A stretch of DNA of 64,000 nucleotides. Source: Micavibrio aeruginosavorus (GTDB taxonomy: Bacteria; Pseudomonadota; Alphaproteobacteria; Micavibrionales; Micavibrionaceae). Shown here one piece after another: positions 34,865 to 42,781 of this stretch. Both the position numbers and the translations under genes were made by a program. How positions within the stretch are numbered: position 1 is the first letter of the stretch; each line of letters begins with the position of its first letter. Under the pieces are notes generated by a model. It searched no databases, was not told the origin of the DNA, and saw only the letters and a list, made by a program, of their open reading frames with translations. The DNA lies in NCBI GenBank assembly GCA_016432265.1, contig CP066681.1:1824342-1888341 (forward strand). Direction: 5' to 3'.

Positions 34865-35671
34865 TCAGGGAGAAGCCCCAAAACCACCCTTTAACGCCGG
34901 GCTTTGTAACAACAAAACCACGAAAAAGGCTATAATCAGCGCGGGCCCGAAAGGAAAGCGTTCTTCCCCGGATATTTTTTTCCAGAACAACGCCAAAACC
35001 ACTCCCAGCCCCCCTCCCCCCATCAAAAGCAGCGGCAAGGCAGACAGCCCCATCCATATACCCGCCACAGCCATAAATTTAACATCTCCCATACCCAAAG
35101 CCGGTTGCTGCTTCATCCAGCTTACAATTTTTCCCATCAGCCAGATAACCCCGGCATATATCGCCGCACCGATCACCATCCCCATACATGCCACACCATA
35201 TGAAACCGATGGCGGCAAGGATATTAGAACGTGCCCAACACCCAATCCTGCCAGAATCAGATTCAACTGGTCAGGCAAGATCATGTGCTTCAAATCTATC
35301 ACGCACATAGACACCAAAAACGGAATAGCCAGAAAGATAAACAGCGAAGCCCAGGAGAATCCCCAACCCCAATACACCAGAACTGCCATGAGCAGGCAAG
35401 ATAACTCAATCAGGGGATATTGCCATCCAATCGCCTGACGACAATAACGGCAACGCCCTTTTAAAAACAGCCATGAAAAAAAGGGGACAAGATCGAATGC
35501 CCCCAGCTTATGTCCGCAATGCATGCAGGCTGAGCGTGAGAACTGGCCTCCTGAAAATACCCACGACTTCCCTTGGGGTACGCGTGCCGCCACCGCCGAG
35601 GCAAAGCTGCCCAGACATAGACCGCTTATCATCGCCAGAAGCAGGCCAAGCCATCCATCGAACAAAGACAT
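34865..35671 (-). CDS. pilD: prepilin peptidase/N-methyltransferase
   Basis: 268 residues from ATG 35671 (TTG 35686 and GTG 35680 are also in frame). It is a membrane aspartyl protease that cuts and methylates prepilins. The cytoplasmic zinc-type cysteines are CMHCGHK and CRYCRQA; the two catalytic aspartates are in DLKHMILPDQL and GMGDVKFM. About eight membrane segments follow. It is the likely processing enzyme for the pilin at 26717. Confidence 0.95.
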   Translation of the reverse strand: MSLFDGWLGLLLAMISGLCLGSFASAVAARVPQGKSWVFSGGQFSRSACMHCGHKLGAFDLVPFFSWLFLKGRCRYCRQAIGWQYPLIELSCLLMAVLVYWGWGFSWASLFIFLAIPFLVSMCVIDLKHMILPDQLNLILAGLGVGHVLISLPPSVSYGVACMGMVIGAAIYAGVIWLMGKIVSWMKQQPALGMGDVKFMAVAGIWMGLSALPLLLMGGGGLGVVLALFWKKISGEERFPFGPALIIAFFVVLLLQSPALKGGFGASP

Positions 35672-35682
35672 CCCCGGCACGT

Positions 35683-37443
35683 TCAACTGCGGCGGAGAAC
35701 GGAAAGCCTATCGTAAATCCGTTCACGCGGCACGCTGCCGCCTGAACCATACATGGCATCCACCTCAAGGGAACGCTCGTACAGCCTGACCGCTTCAGCA
35801 CGATCACCCTGACGATCAGCGGCAATCGCCATATTAAACAGGTGCTGCGCATTTTGCGGTTCCAGTGTTGCGGCAATCCCAAGATAACGCATGGCATCCT
35901 CAAAATGCCCAAGCTCGGCATTCGTCACACCGATCTGTGCTGCGATACCGGCATTATTCGGATGCTTCGAATAAAGATCGAGCAACCGACGCAGAGCGAC
36001 CTCCGGGTACTGCGCCCGCACCAACCCCATCATATTCACAAGCGCTTCTGTACTATCAGGCTTTAACGCCAGCACCTCCTCATAGGTTTGGATAGCCGAT
36101 TCGCTTAAGCCCATATTCTGCTGGGCGACAGCACGCCCCATAAGAATACGCGTATCGCGCTTATTCTTGGCGTAAAGCTGATCAAACATCTCAAGCGCCG
36201 CATCGTAACGTTTCAGTTTCAGGGCACGGTTAGCCGATACCAAAAGAGACTCCTGGCTACCCTCGCCCTTATCCTTGTTCACCACAATCATTTTTGAAGC
36301 CGGCTCAAGAACAGGATTCAGTTCACGCGGCCCAACACTGGTCGCCATTGCGCTACTTGGCACCTGAGACAGGGAATCATAATATACGTTTGAAGCTTCG
36401 GCAGTCGGCAGCGGCGCCACAGGCGACGCTGCCTCGCCCCCAACAGCCTCCGGAGCAGCCCCTTCAGGCGGCGTCTGGGCTATAGTGCGCGGCGCTATTT
36501 CAGGAGCACTCCCGCCATTCACTTCCTGAACGTTCATAACAGGAGGCTCAGCAGCAACCACCGGCGTATCGGCAGACACCGAAACCGCATCCTCAGGAGG
36601 CGCAGGAACAAATGTCGGCTCACTAACCGGAACTTCAGGCGCTGCGGCGGTAGAAAGCGGCGCCTCGACCGTCGAGGTATCTGGCGCAGCCGGGGCAGAT
36701 TCAGGCGCCGACGTCTCTTGCGCAACCGCGTCGACTGACAAAGGCGGAGAAGCCTCAGGCGCTACATCCGCACTCGCCGCCGTTTCCGGAGCGACACTTG
36801 ACGAAGTTACATTAACAGCTTCAGGCGTCACAGCCACATCGCTGCCCGCTATCGCTTGACGAGTCCCCTCCTCAGCGAGATCCGCCGGAACGCCGGCCAA
36901 TGGATCGGCAGCTACAGCATCGGCCACATCAGGCGCCGCTTCCGGAGCCACCTCAGGCAGAATTTCAGGCACTGCTTCAACGGACGCAACATCGGAAGAA
37001 GGCTCATTCAAATTTGCCAACGGCTGCGGCGGGATGTCGGCAACAACCAGTTCCTGAGGCTGGCCTGAAGAAGCGGGAAGGGATGGTTGAACAACCGCCA
37101 CAGGAGCAACCGCCGACCCAGCCTGCCCTGCAGCAGAATCCTGCGAACCACTTAGAATCGATGGATTCATAACAATGTAACTACCCGCGCCCCCTGCAAT
37201 CAGAAGAACCATCAACGGCGCAATGATTTTTTTTATGCCTCCGGAAGATTTCCTTGGCACGGGAGGATATTCATCCTGCCCCATTCCCTCTTCTATATCA
37301 TCCTCAGCATCATCGTAATCGCCACCACGCAACGGGGCTGCGCTCAGTGGCTCGTCAATACCATCGACATCGACAATATCGCTTTCAGCAGCCATCTTCT
37401 GATCAATACCAAGATCATCATGATCATCCTGAACTGATGCCAT
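35683..37443 (-). CDS. TPR protein with one membrane helix, MshN-like
   Basis: 586 residues. An acidic cytoplasmic N-terminus (about 1-65) precedes one membrane helix (about 70-92, KIIAPLMVLLIAGGAGSYIVM). A long Pro/Ala/Val/Glu-rich low-complexity stretch (about 100-380) follows, probably spanning the periplasm. The C-terminal third has TPR repeats (RALKLKRYDAALEMFDQLYAK; SESAIQTYEEVLALKPDS; HFEDAMRYLGIAATLEPQN; DRAEAVRLYERSLEVD). MshN and PilF-type proteins have such TPRs and help secretin or pilus assembly. It partly overlaps the alternative starts of pilD. Confidence 0.85.
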   Translation of the reverse strand: MASVQDDHDDLGIDQKMAAESDIVDVDGIDEPLSAAPLRGGDYDDAEDDIEEGMGQDEYPPVPRKSSGGIKKIIAPLMVLLIAGGAGSYIVMNPSILSGSQDSAAGQAGSAVAPVAVVQPSLPASSGQPQELVVADIPPQPLANLNEPSSDVASVEAVPEILPEVAPEAAPDVADAVAADPLAGVPADLAEEGTRQAIAGSDVAVTPEAVNVTSSSVAPETAASADVAPEASPPLSVDAVAQETSAPESAPAAPDTSTVEAPLSTAAAPEVPVSEPTFVPAPPEDAVSVSADTPVVAAEPPVMNVQEVNGGSAPEIAPRTIAQTPPEGAAPEAVGGEAASPVAPLPTAEASNVYYDSLSQVPSSAMATSVGPRELNPVLEPASKMIVVNKDKGEGSQESLLVSANRALKLKRYDAALEMFDQLYAKNKRDTRILMGRAVAQQNMGLSESAIQTYEEVLALKPDSTEALVNMMGLVRAQYPEVALRRLLDLYSKHPNNAGIAAQIGVTNAELGHFEDAMRYLGIAATLEPQNAQHLFNMAIAADRQGDRAEAVRLYERSLEVDAMYGSGGSVPRERIYDRLSVLRRS

Positions 37444-37589
37444 CGCTTATCATTCCTCTATTCGTGGAGGCGGAAACCGCCATTAGGTTTAAATGCTAAA
37501 TGATTCTAGCAGAGTTCAGACATCAAGTGAATCCCCCACCTTTTTCATAAAACATATTTATCGTAGTTTTTTATCTGACGCCCAAATGC

Positions 37590-38321
37590 TTATGCCGCCG
37601 TACGGCCATCTATCACATTTAAGAAGGCGCGCTCTATGTTGTCAGACTGCCCATAGTCGCAAAGCCCTGCCGGCGTCCCCTCGTAGCAGAATTTACGATC
37701 GTGCAACACGACCACACGATCACACAATTCATACATATCGGACAGAATGTGCGAACTCAGAAAAACCGTGCGCCCCTGCCCCTTCACAGTACGCAGCATG
37801 TCCTTGACATAGGCGCGCGCGCGTGGATCAAGGCCACTCATAGGTTCGTCAAGGATCAAAAATGGGCACCCAGTGAGCAGTGTCGCCAGCAATCCCAGTT
37901 TCTGCCTCATCCCCTTGGAATATGTCTGAACCCTGTTTCTCAATGCCGCCGGATCCAACGCCAATTGCGCCGCCGACGATTCCACCTCGGACAACACAAA
38001 CGGCGCCCTGTACAATCTCAGAGAAAATTTTATGAATTCAATCCCCGTCAAAAACCACGGCGGATCAAAACGTTCAGGCAAGTACGCCAACTGACGCTTG
38101 CTTTGCATGCTTAAACGGTCAGCCCCCAGAATGTCAATCCGCCCGGAATCCGGATCGCGCAACCCGATCACAGATTTGATCATAGTGGTTTTCCCTACGC
38201 CGTTCAGCCCCATCAGACCAAACATCTCGCCGCAGGGAACATCAAGAGACAGACCGTCCAGCACCTTGCGCGGCCCGTAAGAAACATGGATATCGCGAAT
38301 GGAAAGAGCGCACCCCGACAT
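37590..38321 (-). CDS. ABC transporter ATP-binding protein in the pilus locus (PilH-like candidate)
   Basis: 243 residues, complete nucleotide-binding domain. Walker A GLNGVGKTT, Q loop near LAYLPERFDPP, signature YSKGMRQKLG (SKGMRQ form typical of ABC-2/NatA types), Walker B LILDEPMSGLDP and the switch His in LSSHILSD. It is only 5 bp after the PilP-like gene, so it is part of the pilus operon. The permease at 29542 is the likely membrane partner. Myxococcus PilH is a comparable ATPase needed for pili. Confidence 0.9.
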   Translation of the reverse strand: MSGCALSIRDIHVSYGPRKVLDGLSLDVPCGEMFGLMGLNGVGKTTMIKSVIGLRDPDSGRIDILGADRLSMQSKRQLAYLPERFDPPWFLTGIEFIKFSLRLYRAPFVLSEVESSAAQLALDPAALRNRVQTYSKGMRQKLGLLATLLTGCPFLILDEPMSGLDPRARAYVKDMLRTVKGQGRTVFLSSHILSDMYELCDRVVVLHDRKFCYEGTPAGLCDYGQSDNIERAFLNVIDGRTAA

Positions 38322-38326
38322 ACTGG

Positions 38327-39175
38327 CTACTGAGCCTGAGATGCTGACTGAAGTTGTGCCGCCGCATCGCCGGTAATGCCCGGCAGGAAAATCCGGCTAT
38401 CCAGGTTAAACCGCTGATGCGGTCTGATCCGAACCGGATATATCAGGTTGCTATATGCATCAAACCACTTCAGATCCACATATTCTTCGGTTACCTTAAT
38501 ATCCATGATCTCCTTGGGCAGAGCATCCGGGGCCAGACGTTTGCCGTTCAGCCAAACAATCCAGTTATCCTTACCCTTGAACAAGATGCCGCTTAGGCTT
38601 AATTCTCTAAGGCCACGCGGAACAACAGCCCCCTCTCCTGTCGCGCCCCCTCCCATGCCAATCCCCGTACCCGACAAATCCTCGCCTTGCTCAACCGGAC
38701 GCACCTTTAGCAAACGCTTCGCTTCTTGCAGCAAGCTATGCTGCCACAATGTGAAGACAACCGTACCAACATCCAAAGGCTTGATGATATCCGTACGTAA
38801 ATCAGAGATATTCTTGAGTGCTTGATCCAAAACCTTGAAATCGGTCTCTTCAAGATTATCATATGACCCGGCGGCCTGCTGCGCATTGACAGGCTCCGAT
38901 TGTTTCTCTCCCCCTGCCGAATCCCCTGCCCCCTGTGGAATGACAGGGGTTTCCGGCGGCAGCCCGGACGCCGCGGCAGCCTCGGGGTTGACATCTCCAC
39001 TTGCAGGAATTGCGGGCGATGCCTCTGCGGCAGGAGCGACGTTTTCCACCATACCCTGTGCCTGCGCAGGCATATTCCCGAGAAGGTAAACCGCCGAGCA
39101 GATCGCTATTGCACAGAACGCCCCCCCCAGAAGAAGATATTTCCTACTATTTCTGACAAGTATCATGAAAAACAT
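38327..39175 (-). CDS. PilP/MshK-like pilus assembly protein
   Basis: About 282 residues (start ATG 39175 or 39166; GTG 39190 is also in frame). One N-terminal membrane helix (KYLLLGGAFCAIAICSAVYLL) is followed by a Pro/Ala/Glu-rich linker. The C-terminal half ends in a beta domain (ELSLSGILFKGKDNWIVWLNGKRL...VDLKWFDAYSNLIYPVRI) like the HR domain of PilP/GspC/MshK that binds the secretin. Placement between PilO-like and the rest of the locus fits that role. Family call is by fold and position. Confidence 0.7.
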   Translation of the reverse strand: MFFMILVRNSRKYLLLGGAFCAIAICSAVYLLGNMPAQAQGMVENVAPAAEASPAIPASGDVNPEAAAASGLPPETPVIPQGAGDSAGGEKQSEPVNAQQAAGSYDNLEETDFKVLDQALKNISDLRTDIIKPLDVGTVVFTLWQHSLLQEAKRLLKVRPVEQGEDLSGTGIGMGGGATGEGAVVPRGLRELSLSGILFKGKDNWIVWLNGKRLAPDALPKEIMDIKVTEEYVDLKWFDAYSNLIYPVRIRPHQRFNLDSRIFLPGITGDAAAQLQSASQAQ

Positions 39176-39182
39176 CCCCGCA

Positions 39183-39845
39183 TCAATCACCAGTTGGCTC
39201 TGCTATTGCAACGCCAAATAAAGCGGCATCGTCGCGATTCATCAAAGTCTTCCAATCCAACTGCACAGATGATTTCACCAGCACAGTATCCATGCCCGAG
39301 CCAATTTGACGCATGGTGACATCGTTCAGATCCAAAACGCGCTCTAATTCAAAAGATGTTATCGCCGTATGGCCTATAAAGGCATTCTCAAGCAAATACA
39401 GAAAGCTAAAAACATCCATGTCGTCAATCGCATCAATTTCAAACTTCACCGGGCTCTTGACGACGACACGATTCGCTTCGCGAGCGACTTCAACGTCCTC
39501 GGCCATACTGCGATCAATATTATAGGCTGCGCGAGATACACGGGAATATCTTTGAATGACATCTATGCGTTTCTGAATAGAGGCGCGGTTCTGATCGCTC
39601 AAAAACCCTTGAGCCTCAAGGCTCTGGAATTTACCCTTCTCCCTTTGGATTTCGTCAAATTCCTGGCGGAACCTATCAGACTCCGCACGCTTGGTAGAAA
39701 CATTCGACTTAAGTTGACGCAATTCCTGATCAAGTTTCCCGTTCTGAGGAATCAGGTATAGATAGGCGCCGGCTCCCATCGCGCCATTGAGGCACAACAA
39801 AACCGCCAGCATCACAAGTCTCTTCGTACCGATCAAACCAATCAT
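39183..39845 (-). CDS. PilO/MshJ-like inner-membrane protein
   Basis: 220 residues. One N-terminal membrane helix (VMLAVLLCLNGAMGAGAYLYL) is followed by a coiled coil (about 35-75, LDQELRQLKSNVSTKRAESDRF) and a ferredoxin-like periplasmic domain. This is the architecture of PilO, GspM and MshJ, which form the alignment subcomplex with PilN and PilP. It overlaps the upstream actin-like gene by 4 bp. Confidence 0.82.
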   Translation of the reverse strand: MIGLIGTKRLVMLAVLLCLNGAMGAGAYLYLIPQNGKLDQELRQLKSNVSTKRAESDRFRQEFDEIQREKGKFQSLEAQGFLSDQNRASIQKRIDVIQRYSRVSRAAYNIDRSMAEDVEVAREANRVVVKSPVKFEIDAIDDMDVFSFLYLLENAFIGHTAITSFELERVLDLNDVTMRQIGSGMDTVLVKSSVQLDWKTLMNRDDAALFGVAIAEPTGD

Positions 39846-41497
39846 ATCAACGGCCCCGTAATCCTGATCTCTGCCTGCATATCCAGCTCCTCAACCGTCA
39901 CGCCTTGCCCCCTCCTGACCTCGCCAGACGTCACTTCTTTATAATCTTTACTGCCAACATTTTTCTCAACCCAAACCATATGCTCGGGAAACAGGGATTT
40001 TAAACGCCGCTCCAGATCGTCTATTTGTTTTCGCCCTTCATCCGTCGAGATCGTCTGCGGGAAACTCATATGTATGATAGCCTCTATCCTCTTCGGCTTA
40101 TCGCCGCCCGCCGACACAGATTCAGCAATACGCCCGACATCCAGTTCGGAAACGGCCTCAGTATTATAAGCCAGATCCTTGATCGTCATGCGATCGACCC
40201 GCAACTCATCACCCAAACCATCCGAAATCCGTTTAAGGATGGGGAGAATATCCATACGGTTCTCTTCCAGACTGGCAAAAGTCTTAAGAGAAGCCTGCAT
40301 CAATTTCACATCGAACCCCAAAGACTCAAGACGAGCCACCTCTTGATCGTACTCAGCCTGCGCTTGGCCCAGAACCCTCTTCTGATCATCAATATCCGAT
40401 CTTAAACTCAACATGGCTTGCGACTGGCTCGCGGTTTGCCAACCGAAATAGCATCCGCTCAGGATCAGCAAAGCCATGGCGGCTGCGGCCGCCTGACGGG
40501 GCTGATGAATACGCGTAAGCTCCGGCGCATCCATCTTCAGGATGAAATTCACCTTGCGCCCGCACCATGCCGCATGCAAGGGATCCGCAAAACGAGGCTC
40601 TTCCTGAATGCCAATCGACAAACCCAGAATGCGCGCCGCCTCATTCGCCGTGAATGAATTAAAGTTACAGGGTATATCCAGCATTTTTTCAAATTCGGCT
40701 CCGGCCTCCGGCGAGGAGACCAGCATCAAATCCGCACCGTCATCATTGCTGAAACCATAGCGGGAAAGATAACTCAGCGTTGCTTTAAATTCCTGATATA
40801 CATCATTAGCCCATGACTGGTATTCCCCCTCGCCCGCCGATACCGTGGTTATACGCGTCATAGCCAGTTGGCCGTTGCGGGTAATAATCTGGCGCAGCGC
40901 CCCGCTCTGATGCTGGCCTATAAAAACAGCCCACTCATTGGGGGTACGCGCCTTGCCCGCCAGCTTTTCAGAAAGGGCATACACCATATCGGAAGCTTCA
41001 ACAGGCAACAGGGTAAACCCAGCTACCGACACCATTGAAACACGAATAGCCTCAAACACCTTGACCAGAGATTCAGCCATAGGCACTCCGGCAAATAAGT
41101 ACAAATCGCCAGACGTCCTTATATTCGCGGCCTTGTCTCCTGACTTGACGCTCCCTCGCCCCCTTTTCTGCTTCATTTGCAAGGCGCCGCGTATCGGGTA
41201 ATTCGGGAACGCCACCTGTAGCTTACGCCTTAAGACCCCCTGCTTATCCATCATCCCAACGTTCGGCAGGCGCTGACCACCCTTAAAATACTGGTCGGTC
41301 ATATCATTGACAATCAGTACAGGCTTGCCGCCACAGGCCTTACAGAGCAACCCAGACACCATAGGCACAAAACCTTCCGTAGCCCAAGGAACGGTATCCA
41401 CCAGGCGCGCCGCCCGTGCAGTCACGCTATAGATAAACAAGCCCTCATCCGCAATCAGAAGCACAGTACGGTTGGGCGACATAAAAGATGCAGACAT
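39842..41497 (-). CDS. actin-like GspL/MshI (PilM-PilN fusion-like) protein
   Basis: 551 residues. The N-terminal about 330 residues form a cytoplasmic actin-like domain (TVLLIADEGLFIYSV; VSMVSVAGFTLLPVEAS; WAVFIGQHQSGALRQII). One membrane helix follows (about 340-357, AAAMALLILSGCYFGW). A coiled coil (LRSDIDDQKRVLGQAQAEYDQEVARLESL) and a PilN-like periplasmic domain complete it. One protein thus unites what PilM and PilN do separately, as GspL and MshI do. It couples the PilB/PilC motor to the PilO/PilP complex. Confidence 0.82.
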   Translation of the reverse strand: MSASFMSPNRTVLLIADEGLFIYSVTARAARLVDTVPWATEGFVPMVSGLLCKACGGKPVLIVNDMTDQYFKGGQRLPNVGMMDKQGVLRRKLQVAFPNYPIRGALQMKQKRGRGSVKSGDKAANIRTSGDLYLFAGVPMAESLVKVFEAIRVSMVSVAGFTLLPVEASDMVYALSEKLAGKARTPNEWAVFIGQHQSGALRQIITRNGQLAMTRITTVSAGEGEYQSWANDVYQEFKATLSYLSRYGFSNDDGADLMLVSSPEAGAEFEKMLDIPCNFNSFTANEAARILGLSIGIQEEPRFADPLHAAWCGRKVNFILKMDAPELTRIHQPRQAAAAAMALLILSGCYFGWQTASQSQAMLSLRSDIDDQKRVLGQAQAEYDQEVARLESLGFDVKLMQASLKTFASLEENRMDILPILKRISDGLGDELRVDRMTIKDLAYNTEAVSELDVGRIAESVSAGGDKPKRIEAIIHMSFPQTISTDEGRKQIDDLERRLKSLFPEHMVWVEKNVGSKDYKEVTSGEVRRGQGVTVEELDMQAEIRITGPLI

Positions 41498-41547
41498 GAA
41501 AAACCCTTCACGCCCCGACTTCGTAATCTGTGTCCAGACACCGGAGT

Positions 41548-42771
41548 CTAGATATCCAGATTTTCGAAGCTGGAGTAAATCGGACCGAAGACCGCGACCG
41601 CGATCCAGAGAATCATACCACCAAGAAGGGCAGTTAGGAAAGGCTCAATCATTGCGATAAGACCTTCGACAGCTTCATCCACGTCAGCGGTGTAGAATTC
41701 GGCCACCTGATCCAGAACCACCGTCAGGTTACCGGACTCCTCCCCCACTTTCAGCATTCTGACAACCATGCTGGGAAATTCCCCGGAAGCATTAAATGCC
41801 TCAGATAGGGGAGCCCCTGCCTTAACCTGCTCGCGAACACCATCCAGAGCATCAACGATAGCCCGGTTGCTCACGGTTTTTCCGGAATGTTCCAACCCCT
41901 GCAAAACATCAATGCCGCTGGCAAAAAGCGCTCCAAAAGTCTGGGAAAAACGAGCAATATTGATTTTACGGATTAGCGGACCGAATAAAGGCATCGTCAG
42001 CAGGAACACATCCTGCCTATACGCGATATCCTCCGACAGCCGCCGCGATAGGAACCACAAAAAAGTCAAGAAAATCGGAGTCCCCAGCACGGCCCACCAA
42101 TACGCCTTGAAGAAATCAGATGTTGCCATAAGAGCTGTCGTATATATTGGCAACTCCTGATCAAGGTTTTTAATAAAACCAACGATCTGCGGGACGACAA
42201 AGCCCATCATGATCACAACCGTCAAAATTACGACCGCCACCAGAATCATCGGGTAACGCGTAGCCTTCCTGACCTTGGCCTGCATCTTGTCAACCCATTT
42301 CAGGTATTTGATCAATTGCAAATAGGATGATGTCAGGTCGCCCGTTTCCTCGCCGGCCGCGATCAGGGAAATATAAAGGCTGGTAAAGACCTTGGGATGT
42401 TGCGCCAAAGCCTCGGACATGGAACTCCCCTCCGAAACGTCACGGTGAATTTCAGCCATGATATCGCGCAAGTGGTCTTGCTCTGTGGTGTCACGAATAT
42501 CAGCCAAAGCATCCAGCAAGGGCACCCCTGCGCTTTGCATTTGCTCCATATGCAGGAATAGCTGGATCAAATCGCGAATCTGAACCTTCTTGATGCCAAA
42601 CATGCCCGCAAGCGGGTTCTTTTTCTTATCAAGACAACTGCACTGGATCAGTTCAATCCCTGAGGATTGCAAACGAGCATAGAGATCAGCCTCGCTTGCA
42701 GCCCCCATCACGCCCCGTATGGGGCGACCTTTCATATTAATTCCACGATACTTGTAACGGAGATTGGCCAT
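41548..42771 (-). CDS. pilC: inner-membrane platform protein PilC/GspF/MshG
   Basis: 407 residues with the two tandem T2SF domains of about 120 residues, each before a membrane segment (LVAVVILTVVIMMGFVVPQIV, VLGTPIFLTFLWFLSRR, and the C-terminal FLTALLGGMILWIAVAVF). IAAGEETGDL and LKVGEESGNL repeat in the two halves, as in the family. The start YKYRGINMKGRPIRGVM is typical. It lies 10 bp after pilB. Confidence 0.94.
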   Translation of the reverse strand: MANLRYKYRGINMKGRPIRGVMGAASEADLYARLQSSGIELIQCSCLDKKKNPLAGMFGIKKVQIRDLIQLFLHMEQMQSAGVPLLDALADIRDTTEQDHLRDIMAEIHRDVSEGSSMSEALAQHPKVFTSLYISLIAAGEETGDLTSSYLQLIKYLKWVDKMQAKVRKATRYPMILVAVVILTVVIMMGFVVPQIVGFIKNLDQELPIYTTALMATSDFFKAYWWAVLGTPIFLTFLWFLSRRLSEDIAYRQDVFLLTMPLFGPLIRKINIARFSQTFGALFASGIDVLQGLEHSGKTVSNRAIVDALDGVREQVKAGAPLSEAFNASGEFPSMVVRMLKVGEESGNLTVVLDQVAEFYTADVDEAVEGLIAMIEPFLTALLGGMILWIAVAVFGPIYSSFENLDI

Positions 42772-42781
42772 GAACTAAGAA

